DNA from: Macrostomum hystrix
Lineage: Eukaryota > Platyhelminthes > Macrostomidae
Direction: 5' to 3'
Assembly: GCA_950097015.1 (NCBI GenBank)
Contig: CATNEN010000001.1
Location: forward strand, 12,856,001 to 12,920,000
Length of the DNA: 64,000 bases
Below are positions 24,814 through 34,681 of the stretch, one piece after another (position 1 is the stretch's first letter; the number at the start of each line of letters is the position of its first letter). The notes beneath the pieces are model-generated. The model worked only from the letters and a program-made list of their open reading frames with translations. It did not search any database and was not told where the DNA came from. The position numbers were made by a program, and so were the translations under genes.

Positions 24814-26687
24814 ATGAGAGGGACTGGTAAGATAATCGTCTAATATCCCAGAAAAACTCGTAAAAGCTCTTTAAATACATTTTTCGACACCTGTTTCAGT
24901 CCTGCTTCTGCTGACTGTGGCCGTGGCTCAGGCCTCGGTCTCGGTGACACGAACCAGCAGCACTGAGATGCACCCGTCGGCAATGGAGATCGAGGTCCAG
25001 CTGCCAGACTCAAACAAGAAGATCCGCATCCCGCTGACAAAGACCGACGACTTTGAGAACATTCCAGTGACTGTGGCCGAGAACGGAGTCTCGAGGACCT
25101 TCTCGTCTCACCAGATTCACCACGCGAGTCACGCTCACTACAGAGACGTCGAGACCAAGTCCGTGATCAGCGTCCGTCACGTGAACGGCCAGAGGCGCAT
25201 CAGTGGTCACGTGATGCACGAGGGAACCTCGTACTTCCTCGAGCCTCTCGGAGAGTCCGACCACGGCGTCGTCAAGAAGTTCCAGGACTTGGAAGCGATG
25301 GCCAAGAAGCTCAGCATCGACAGGGAGATTGAGACTCGGAGGAAAAGACAGACGAATGACGACTCGACGACATTCAAGGTGGAGCTTTATCTTCTTCTAG
25401 ACAGCAGAGTGTGGAATAACTTCGTCACTATCTATAGAAAAGAATCAGAAGCGTTGACAGAGCTGTACTTGTACTACACCCACATCCTGAATGGAATCGA
25501 CACTGCCTATAGGAACATCGGCACACCGTCCATCAGCGTGCGGTGTATCGGCATGACCATCTCGAAGACGCTGGCAGACGACACATGGATGGCGGGTGAA
25601 GGTGAACTCATGAAATCAGCTTTTGGTACAAAACTCAATTCATGATAATGTCAAATTAACTTTATGTTGACTTGAAATTTGCAGAATTTGTGTAAAATTT
25701 TCTTTGTGTAAGACAATCCAGAAGGTGAGATACAAAAATTACAAACGGTAGCAGCATTCTGAAGGCAATGACCTTCGGAAGTAAATAATTTGAAAAAATT
25801 ACTTACAAGCATGCACTAAGGTTTCTTTTCATCCTTACCCTCACGAACGCAATATTGCTTTTGACAGTTACCGAAGGCAGGGAGATCCTGGAAGCCATGT
25901 CTAGCTACATCGTCGGCAAGACCGCCGATCACTTCATGGCCTTCACTCGCATGGACATAAGTGGCAGCGGGAGCTTCTCAATTTGCGGCATGGCCTACGT
26001 TGGCGGTGTCTGCGAGAACACAAAAGTCAGCATCAACGAGGACCAGGGACTTCACAGCTGGGGCACCGCCGCTCACGAGCTGGCTCACAACCTGGGCTCT
26101 CATCACGATGGCAGCAACAACCAATGCAGCTCGACAAGCAAGTACCTGATGTCTCCAGCTAGTGGATTCTACAGTCTGGAAGACGTGGCCAACTCCTACC
26201 GTTTCTCTTCCTGCTCCGTGTCCTACATATCTCAGACACTGAACACTCTGGGTATGCTCTAGTCTTTTGATCTGAATATAAATTGGCTTTTACTCGTAAT
26301 ATTATGGAATTGGTTCTCAATTCAATTAATTCAGGCTCATCAAGTTGTCTCACGATCGATCAGGGCAGCCGCCTCAGTTACCTATCGTCCAACATTCGAG
26401 AAGGCACCCGAATGACCCTAGACCAGGTGTGCCGACTGGCTAGACCCGATAGTCCCGGAAAGGTTTTTATCACTTTCGAACAAAAATTTGATCCCGCGAT
26501 CATCTGCGCCAAAATTTATTGCCAAACCAGCTCCGGTGGTGGTAGCACATCGAGCGGACTTCGCGCTCCAGTGGGCACTCCGTGTGGCGACCAGAAGAGT
26601 TGCAACTGGAACGGAGAGTGTACGAAAGACAGCGCCGCTCCGGCCGTCGACGAGACGTTCTTCTGGGGCGATACAAAGACCAACTAA
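24814..26687 (+). CDS. MP3: reprolysin-like metalloprotease with truncated Cys-rich tail
   Basis: Four exons join in phase: 24814-24826, 24900-25601, 25868-26251, 26335-26687 (483 aa). The order is signal peptide (MRGTVLLLLTVAVAQA), prodomain near identical to MP1 and MP2, furin-type site TRRKRQTN, zinc motif HELAHNLGSHHD (intact) and Met-turn (YLMSPA). The Cys-rich tail matches its paralogues up to GTPCG ... CNWNGEC, but then reads DETFFWGDTKTN and stops. One Cys is replaced by Phe, and the last 30 or so residues with the final cysteines are lost. The protease core may still be functional. Intron 2 contains a fossil of an alternative exon 3 start (25746-25773). Confidence 0.82.
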
Positions 26688-26790
26688 GAGATCAGACAAA
26701 GGCCTTTACGAGCGTATACTGAGCGGACGCAAATTATTTTCGACTGGCGTCAAGAAACGCTGCCTTAGATCTCTGGCTATAATATTTTTA
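26688..26790 (+). pseudogene. Decayed remainder of the MP3 C-terminal coding sequence
   Basis: Directly after the MP3 stop the DNA still resembles the final coding stretch of MP1 and MP2 in a shifted frame. Examples are the region reading KGLYERILSGRKLF and the TCAAGAAACGCTGCCTTAG segment that matches the KKGCCRSL codons. Frame loss and substitutions show the tail was lost by mutation and not by a clean exon change. Confidence 0.6.
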
Positions 26791-26799
26791 AATTACCTT

Positions 26800-27922
26800 A
26801 AGTAAAAATACTTGCTAGTCGGTAACTGGATGGTGTCGGAAATAAAGTAAATAAATAAGCTCGGCGTCGTGTCATTAGAAAAGAATGGTTTAGAGATAAA
26901 AAAGGCTGTGTTCTCTCTTCTGGTCTCATTTTGGATAGATAGTATTATATATAAAACTACACCTAGCCCAGTTGGGCCGGATCTATTGTGCGATGCTGTG
27001 TGAATCTGTCCAGTCTGATTCGCACCTGAAGTTTCTGCCCTAGCTAAGCTGGTACGAGCTTTCAGTCAGAAACCCGAAGCTGTATTTGTTTTGCTTGATT
27101 GAAATTGATTGAAATAAATACTAGCCCTAAGTTATCGAGTCAAAGCAGCCCTTAGATAACAGTTGTTTTGCTTGTTGCAAGAAATCTTATGAAGCAAATC
27201 TTACGCATTACGCACACTCGCATTGGGAGGATGACATTGGCAACATTGCTTTTGAGACTATTAAAAAGAGGCGTTTTTGACCATTTCACACAAAATTATT
27301 AAAATGATTTCTACATTCTTCCCATGAAAGTTGGCAGCCACTCGATAGTTCGATTCTATCATTTTCCATATATAAAAAATTACCAGACATGATAAAACTG
27401 GAACACCAGGAAGCTATCCGGCAGTGGCCAAAATCAATTTAAAATTCTGACCGAGACGTCACGAATCTCAACCCAAGTACGCTCGTAGGCGATTTGTGCA
27501 ACTGATCAATAAATAATTGCACACCTTAAATTCTAGAGAAATTCCAGAAAAATGCTTGTCGCCAACAAGAAGTTTCGTTTTGACAATTCCTTTTAAAGGC
27601 GTACTTGAAATTCTGCCAACAAGTGGAAAGTATCTGTACTGTAATTTGTAGCCTCAGATTGAGATTGTCTGACGAGACTAAGGACCTAAAACCAAATATT
27701 TGTTTGAGTATTTCAGGGATTGACAATTGACTACAAGTCGTATTGTCAATCCCAATCGATTTCCAGCCTGAGAGTATCTGTTTATCATTTTAACAGTCTG
27801 GTAGTCTGAGTAATATACCCGAAATGAGTTTTTAGGTGAACCTTTCGTCAATATATTTCAATCAGCAGTTGGTCACAGACATGTCAGTCCATTGCTGATC
27901 TACGCAGCGCGGCCGAAACTGC
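26800..27922. other. Intergenic DNA
   Basis: AT-rich DNA with no supported gene or recognised repeat. It probably holds the MP3 3' UTR and the downstream region of the MP5 fragment. Confidence 0.45.
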
Positions 27923-28213
27923 TCAGGCGCAGACGCTGGCCAGGGTCTTGCAGCAGATCGACTTCACCTGGTTGCAGTAGTAGCTCCTGGTGGCTGAGTT
28001 CGGCGCAGCGGAGATGGTCTGGTAGAAGCTCTGGCACTGCTCAGCCGGAGCAGCGTCGCCAAAGAAGCAGGCCATGTTGATCACTGGCACCCGAGGGTCT
28101 GCCGTGCACTGTCCGTTCCAGTTGCAGCTCTTCTGGCTGCCGCACGGTGTTCCGACTGGAGCGCGAAGACTGCCGCCAGTGTTGCCGCTCGACGGTGTCG
28201 TCTGGCAGTATTT
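27923..28213 (-). pseudogene. MP5: isolated Cys-rich terminal fragment of a fifth metalloprotease
   Basis: On the minus strand an open frame reads KYCQTTPSSG, then RAPVGTPCG, KSCNWNGQCTAD, MACFFGDAAPAEQC and ends KSICCKTLASVCA with TGA at 27923-27925. It is the last third of a metalloprotease exon 4. It has its own divergence from MP1-MP4 and an intact ending. The homology stops abruptly at about 28213, inside the exon, where the AT-rich 3' tail of a non-LTR element begins. The rest of the gene is not found upstream, so this is a truncated remnant. Confidence 0.8.
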
Positions 28214-30141
28214 GTTATTACTTTTTTGAATATTAATTTTTTATTTTATTTTTTTTAATTTTACTTCTTGACTTACTTGACATAGCTGCATGGGGCATCC
28301 TTCGGATGCAGCAGGGAGACGTTGCCGCCCATTCCGCTAGCCCCCTGGAGACCACGGGCAACTATAGCTGCGATGTCGCGCAGGGGGATCCGGTGATGCC
28401 GGCGTCCGCAGCGCGGTCCTCCTCCGGAGAGTCCAGGGGGCGGAGAGTCGCTCGCCCGGTGGCCCTTAGGTAACGGATGAGCTGGCAGATGTTCTCAGGC
28501 CTGAAAACGTCGGAGAGATCCGGGTTTGGGTCGACATAGGGTCGAAGGCGGGGCAGTCGCAAATAAAATACTCTGCATCCTCAACATAGGAGAGGCAGAA
28601 AGGGCACTGCGGATTTTGCCTTGCAGGAAGCGGTGCCTGGCGAAACAGCCGTGGCCAGAGAGGGACATGGTGACTGCCCTGATGTCCCTGTGTTTAAGTC
28701 CAAGCAGGGCTTTGCGAAGGGCAATGGAGGGACAAGGGACAGCAGCGCGAGACTGCCGAAAATCGGCGGCATTGATCCATCTGTCCTTGTGCTTTGAGGC
28801 CACCCACTGGTTAATCCGAGTGTTGACGACGGCGGTAGGGTTGGAGACCGCGTCTAAAAGACGATGAGCAGTCTTCATCGCTTCCCCTTTGATAAAAAGA
28901 TATAAAGGGGGAAGGTCCAGGAAGGCATCCAAAGGGAATGGAGGTTGCCGCACTCATGATGGCTCTAGAAGCACGGCCCTGCACCTTGCTTAGGGCCTCC
29001 AAGACCCCTTTTGTCTCCAGGGCACTGTTCCAAATGAAGCCGGCAAAAGCCGGCCGGTCTTACAATGGTAGTGTAAATCCACCAGAGACGGCGGGGGGTG
29101 AGGCCCCAGGTAGCACCGAAGGCTCTACGGATCTGTGCGAGCGTCGCGAGAGCTTTGCGAGTTTTGAGTTTGACGTGAGGTGTCCAGCTCAGCCTGTGGT
29201 CGAGGATGACACCTAAGCATCTAGTTTGCTTCTCCATGGCGATGGGTTTGTCACTGAGAAGAAGCGGCTCAATCCTCCTGTTTCGTTTGCTTCTCCATGG
29301 CGATGGGTTTGTCATAGAGAAGAAGAGGCTCAATCCTCCAGTTTCGTTTGCTGGTGAACATATTGGCGACGGTCTTGGACTCAGAGAGTTTGAGGCCGCA
29401 GCTATGAGCCCAGCGCTCGGCACGGTGCATAAAAGCTTGCAGAAGGTCTCTAAGGATCGGGGGAGACGGTCCAGCCACAGTGGCGGTGACATCGTCAGCA
29501 TAGCCGATTTTCTGGACCGGGGCCGGGTCAGGGCTGCAGAGTAGCTCGTCCATGACAAGGTTCCAGAGGATCAGACTAAGAACGCCCCCCTGTGGGCCTC
29601 CCTTCTGGACTTTCACAGAGCGGGAGTGGCCAAGCAGGTGCGAGGTGGCAGTTGAGAGATCATATACATGATCCAGCGGGTGAGGTGCTCGTGCGCAGCC
29701 CGGTGCTCCAAGGCTCGCCTAAAGGCTTCGAAGACCACATTGTCGAAGGCACCATCAATTTCGAGGAAAAGCGAGAGAGCGAAACCGGTGCCAAGCACGG
29801 CGCGCTCCAGCTTGCCGACAATGGCATGCATAGCACTTTCGATGGAGCGTCCGGATCGAAAGGCGTGCTGGTTGGCGGAGAGCGGGGAGTTCCTCAGCTC
29901 AACGTGAAGGAGGCGCCAAAGAACAAGCCTTTCAAGCAGCTTAGGAAAGAAAGATGTTAAGCTGATGGGGCGGACGGCTTTGGCGGAATCGTAGTCTCCC
30001 TTCCCAGGCTTGGGGTGAACACGATGGCTTCTGCCACGACCTGGGTACGTACCCGAGGGTGATACAGGCGTTAAACAGGTTGCAGAGGAGGACGAAGAAC
30101 CTGTCATTTTTTACCGCTTCATAGGGACAAAATTGACACAT
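28214..30141 (-). mobile_element. 5'-truncated jockey/R1-type non-LTR retrotransposon, inactive
   Basis: Minus-strand frames give successive reverse transcriptase blocks: FNACITLGYVPRSW, HPKPGKGDYDSAKAVRPISL, QHAFRSGRSIESAMHAI, a catalytic FLEIDGAFDNV block, KGGPQGGVLSLILWNLVMD and GYADDVTATV. A later part carries LGVILDHRLSWTPHVKLK and a C-terminal [19 protein letters not shown] block typical of jockey/R1-like elements. No endonuclease or ORF1 lies upstream, so the copy is 5' truncated. It is disabled by frame changes, including a 61-bp tandem duplication. The AT-rich tail at 28214-28265 abuts the MP5 fragment. Confidence 0.85.
29224..29345. repeat. 61-bp tandem duplication inside the non-LTR element
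   Basis: Two adjacent 61-bp units (29224-29284 and 29285-29345) begin GTTTGCTTCTCCATGGCGAT and differ at few positions. Because 61 is not a multiple of three, the duplication shifts the reverse transcriptase frame just after the segment encoding KPIAMEKQT, which appears twice. Confidence 0.9.
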
Positions 30142-30179
30142 CCAGACAGAGTTAATACAAATCCAGGCTTAGAATTGAT

Positions 30180-30660
30180 AGATACCTAGGCTTAGAATTG
30201 ATTGATATCTAGGCTCAGCATTTATAGATATCTAGGATCATATTTTTTTGTGTAGGAGCAGGCGTTATTCGATGCTAAAACTAAGGTAGATTTTTTGGCA
30301 TAGCTGGAAGTTTTATCAGATTCAGAGCTAGAAAAAATATGTTAAGCACGGCTAAAAGCGTTATTAATTTTAAGTTGTAACATTTTTTCAAGCATTGCTT
30401 CAAGCGTTATCCGATTCAAATCTCAATGAAGACTGTTCGAGCATAGGTAGCTTTTAACGTTATTCGATGCTAAAACGAAGGAAACATTTTTGAGCATAGC
30501 TGCATGCGTTATCTGATTGAGAATTAGAACTATCTGAGCATAGCTTAAAGCGAAAATGTTTTTAAATTTTCACATTTTCAAGCGCTTTTCAATCTAAAAC
30601 TCAATGAAAACTGTTCGAGCACACGTAGCTTTTATCATTTTCAAACTTAAGAAAAGTGTT
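30180..30660. repeat. Degenerate repeats (27-bp and roughly 65-bp)
   Basis: At 30165-30240 three short units contain TAGATATCTAGGCTTAG. From 30250 to 30660 a longer degenerate unit recurs with the core GAGCATAGCTGCATGCGTTA then TCTGATTC. The same unit appears in reverse orientation at 40890-41190. Confidence 0.65.
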
Positions 30661-30664
30661 TTGA

Positions 30665-30985
30665 GCATTACAAGAGGTTGAAGCCAAGTGGTTAGGGCGT
30701 CGGACTCATGACTTGAAGGTCGGGGGTTCGATTCCCGACTCCACTGGTACAATGGGTGCCCTTTAGCAAGACACTTAACTCTGCATTTGCCTCAGTTCAC
30801 CCAGCTGTTAAATGGGTACCAGCATTAGCTAGGATAATTAAAGGTGGGTGTGGCGTCCCCCCAGTCCATGGACTGAAAAGCTGTACGCAGCCTTCAGATG
30901 TGCAGCGCAATAGCTGCGGCTGTGCTGTCGGCTGCACATCAGACCCAATTGGGGCAGGTGGAATCATATTATTATTATTACTATT
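30665..30985 (+). mobile_element. SINE-A, most complete copy
   Basis: The tRNA-like head has an A box (AAGTGGTTAGGGCGTCGGAC) and B box (GGGGTTCGATTCCC). The body contains GCAAGACACTTAACTCTGC, CACCCAGCTGTTAAATGGGT, CAGTCCATGGACTGAAAAGC and GCGCAATAGCTGCGGCTGTG. It ends in an (ATT)n tail. It is about 320 bp and defines the family used to call the fragments elsewhere in the window. Confidence 0.88.
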
Positions 30986-31039
30986 AATTTGAGCATGGCT
31001 GCAATCGTCATTAGATTAAAAAAACTAAGCAGGGAAGCC

Positions 31040-31725
31040 ATCAATATTTATAAAGCATGATAATTTGAAGGAAAACATGAAACTTAAGAATATAGCGCCA
31101 GATAACAATGGATAGCATGAAATGGTATCTAAGGTATAGCACTATTTCTTCAAGATATAGCGTGGGATTTCCAGGCGAAAAAAAAGAGATTTCCAGGGGA
31201 AAACAAAATACTTTAAGGGTATAGCACTTTTTTTCAGAGGATAGAATGATTTGTTGAGGGGATAGCATGAATGATCGACTGTATAGCATAAATTATCCAG
31301 GAGGAAGCATAAATAAACTATTGAAAAAATACTGAATTATCAAAGCAAAACCAGGTAATATCGGCGATGTGGCATGACTTATTGGTGAAAAAAACATGAA
31401 TCATTAAGTTGGCTAGCATGAATTATCTAGGAGAAAGCATAAATCATCAGGGGAAAGCATGACATATCGAGGGGAAGAAAAATTGTGGACGTAAAAGCAC
31501 GAATTATCGAGGGAAAGCAAAATTAACGAGGAATATCATGATTATTCAACTGACTTGCATGAATTATCGAAAGGGAAAGCAAGAAATATCCTGGGGAAGA
31601 ATAAGTTATCGAGGGAAAAGTATGAATTATCGAGAGAAAAGTATGAATTATCGAGAGAAAAGTATGAATTATCGAGGGGAAACATAAATCGTCAAGGGGT
31701 AGAATGAATTATCGAGGGAGAGCCA
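31040..31725 (-). repeat. Degenerate 21-bp satellite, minus orientation
   Basis: Scattered units of about 21 bp with the plus-strand form AAGCATGAATTATCGAGGGG, best preserved at 31600-31720. The reverse complement (CCCCTCGATAATTCATGCTT) is the unit found in plus orientation at 38.9-43.3 kb. Confidence 0.75.
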
Positions 31726-33985
31726 ACCAGCTGGTTCCGGTGGACCACCCCCACAGGCTCTGCGGCGGAGCGCAGCTCATCCACCGGCTAGGCTGGCCGC
31801 AGGCGGCCGAGTTGGCGCTGTACCAGCTTCGGGCGAACCGTGCGCCCTTCCTGCAGGCCACCCGGCCGCGCCCCAACCGCAGCCTGCCCGCACTGCAATG
31901 CTGGCGCGCCCCCGTATGCCTAGCGAGGGATCCGAACCAACACACACCCGTGGGGCTGGCGTCCACAATCAGCTGAGTCTGCAGCTCACTGATGAAGAAT
32001 TCCAGCGCGTGGCTGCTGGCGATCGTCGGTTTGATGTCGTTGAATGCGGCCTCTTTCTTTTTGCACAACGTCCACTCAGTGGCCTGCCTTCAGCTCGCGG
32101 AGTGGCCGGGCCCTGTCAGACAGGTTGCTGATGAAGCGCGCCACGAAGGTGACGAGGCCGTGGAAGGAGCGCACCTCGGTCGCGTTGGTCGGCCGCTTGA
32201 AGTTGTTGATGGCCGCTACTTTCTCGGCGCTTGGGTGAATGCCGCATGCCGAGAGCCGCATAGCGAGAAAGTCGACCTCTCTTCGGGCGAAGCGGCACTT
32301 CTTGGGGGTCAGCGTGATGTTGCTGGTCTTTAACCGGGCCAGGCAGTCTCGCAGGCGCTGGTTGTGCTCTTCAATGTTTTTTCGCGTACACCAGGATGTC
32401 GTCGGGCAACCGGCGGACGCCGGTGAGGCCGCACAGGACGGAGGTCATCACCCGCTGGAGGATCTCGGAGGCGGATGTGAAGCCCATGCAGAGCCGGCGC
32501 AGCCGCAGGAGCCCGATGGGTGTGGAGAACGTTAGCAGGTCTCTGGACTACTCTGCGACTTCAATTTGGTGGAAGGCTTTGGCGACGTCCAGCTCCGAGA
32601 AATAAGTCGACCCTGCTATCTCGTCCATCACCTCTTCGAATGTGGGTATAGGCTGCTTCTCTGGGATGACGTACTTGTTCACCTCGCGAAGGTCCTGGGT
32701 GATGCGAACCTCGCCCTGCTCGGCCTTTGGAACTGCGACCATTCTGGAGCACCAGGCTGTTGGACCACGCACTCGTTCGACAATTCCAAGTGCTGGAGTT
32801 GATCTTCCAGCTGCTTTATTACAGCATTCCTTAGGTGAACGGGCACTCGGGATGGCGGCTGGCAGACTGGAGTGGCATCTGGCCTGAGCCTGATGGTGAC
32901 GCTGACTCCCTTCACGCATCCGATGCCTTGAAAGCAGTTGCTGAATTCCGCCAGGATTGTCTGAAGTTGCAGCTGCTTGGGCAGGTGCTGGTCCTCACTG
33001 CTGGCCGACTTGGCTAGGCTGGCCACCACCGCAGAGTTCGTGCCGACTTCCGGTCCGACTTTCAGCATGCCGAGCTTTGTGCTGGACTATCTTCGGAGAA
33101 TCGGTGTGCAGTTGCTGCTGATGACGATGAAATTTGCCTGCATTTCGCGGTGGTTCGCTCTGACAGTGAGCGTTGTTTGGCCGGCTGTCTTCAGCGGCTC
33201 GCTGGTACCGAGCGCAAAGACTGTGGTGCTGGACGGCGAAAGCGGCGTGCCGGGCCGGCAGATTCAGTGGATCGTCGCCATGTCCAGCATGTCGCAGCTC
33301 GCTCCGCTGTCGATCAGTGTGCGGACCGGACTGCCGTTGATGCTGATAACGTACTTGGCGCTGTCGTCTTGCCACTGAGCGTGCAGAACACCTCGTTGGG
33401 TGGTTGGTCGGCTGGCTGGTCCTGCTCGGGCTGCAGTGAGTTGATCTTCGAGCGGCTGCTGAGGCAGGCCTTGGCCAGATGGTTGGCCTTGCTTCTCTGC
33501 TGCCTCGTGCGTCCTGGCCAGCTGGAGAGTGTCCGACAGGCTGATGTTGGGGATGTTCAGCAGGCGCTTCCTCAGTGACTCGCTGCGACAGCTGGCCACG
33601 ATTTGATCCCTGATGAGCGACTGGCGGAGACCCTCGAACTTGCAGGCGTCCGAGCTGCTACACAGTCTGCTGTGGCAAGCCTCTTTGGATTCGCCTTCTT
33701 CCAGGAGACAGTGGCGAAACTTGTATCGAATGAAGAGGACGTTGTCGCGGCCATTAAAATGCGTGCTGAACTGTGCGATCAGCTGGTCGACCGTGGGCTC
33801 GGCTGCGGGCTCGGCTTCTAGTTGCTGCGACTGGGTGGCGATTTCGTTGTACAGGTCGCTTACTTCTTTGCCTGCTGTATACAGAAGGATCTGGCGTTGC
33901 AGAAGGGGCGGGTACCCTTTTGTTCTTATCTAGTCCTGAATAATGAGAATACTGGTTTTTGGATTGTAATTGTAGCTGTAATTTT
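31711..33985 (-). mobile_element. Degraded Ty3/gypsy-type pol (and gag end)
   Basis: Minus-strand frames, broken by frameshifts and stops, give in order: a gag-like segment, a retroviral-type aspartic protease with TLIDSGASCDMLD, then reverse transcriptase blocks (QPPSRVPVHL, REVNKYVIPEKQPIPTFEEV, FSELDVAKAFHQIEV, PDDILVYA) and the start of the RT/RNase H connection (ACGIHPSAEKVAAI, FHGLVTFVARFI, LIVDASPTGV). Motif style is Ty3/gypsy. No integrase or LTR is recognised within the block. It is dead, with several frames needed to cover it, and its 3' end is cut off at the 21-bp satellite. Confidence 0.82.
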
Positions 33986-34097
33986 GTCTTAGAATCGCTC
34001 CTTTGCATACTACTTCGTCTAGAGACTAGAATTCTCTAATTGAGCTGATCGGACCTGTTTTGAAGGTGCAAAAAAGATCTATCACAGGACAATTTTC

Positions 34098-34372
34098 TGA
34101 AGGCTTGTGGGCATTTCGAAAAATTTACGCCCCTGAGAGCCAACCTCAAAGGCACTGCCTGAAAATGTTCACTGCCTGATAATACAAAATTCAGGGCAGA
34201 TGCAAGCACCTGTGTCTGTGTGAGCGTGTGCCTGCGAACAGTATCTGTGTGCGTATGTGCTCAGGAGCCAACGAAATGGGCAGAATTGCCTCCTTGATGG
34301 TTGGGAGTCTAGTGTCACCAAATTTTATTCCATTGCCCACAGCTCTATTGAAATTATTATTATCATTTTATA
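34098..34372 (+). mobile_element. SINE-B, 5' truncated
   Basis: Lacks the tRNA-like head but keeps the body blocks shared with the other SINE-B copies (GCCAACCTCAAAGGCAC, AGTATCTGTGTGCGTATGTG, GAAATGGGCAGAATTGCCTC, CTAGTGTCACCAAA, CATTGCCCACAGC) and an ATT-rich tail. Confidence 0.8.
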
Positions 34373-34681
34373 CTAGTATTTTCTAATGGGTTTGCTTTTT
34401 CATTAAAATGGGTCCTTGACCTTTTTTCCGATTGCCACAGCGCTCAGTCATTTTCAATCAGTTACTCCGAATCAAAACATGGAAAAGAGTCTCTATTCGG
34501 CAATTATTTTTCCTCATGTAGTTTGAAAACAATAATTATTTCGTAGAATAACCATTTTATTTTCCGCATCAGTTCAAAAATTACTGATGCAGGGAGAAAA
34601 AACCACAAGCCAGACGGGCCGAATTGTAACTTCAATCGATTGTGATTGAAAATCAATTCAGAGCTTATCGTCTATTGCCAA

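Noticed and set aside
28526-29544. Plus-strand frames across 28.5-30.0 kb
   Set aside because: Antisense shadows of the reverse transcriptase coding strand, which carries the recognisable motifs on the minus strand.
30665-30740. A true tRNA gene
   Set aside because: A and B boxes are present, but no acceptor stem pairs, and the segment is followed by a repeated body with an (ATT)n tail found at other loci, so it is a SINE head.
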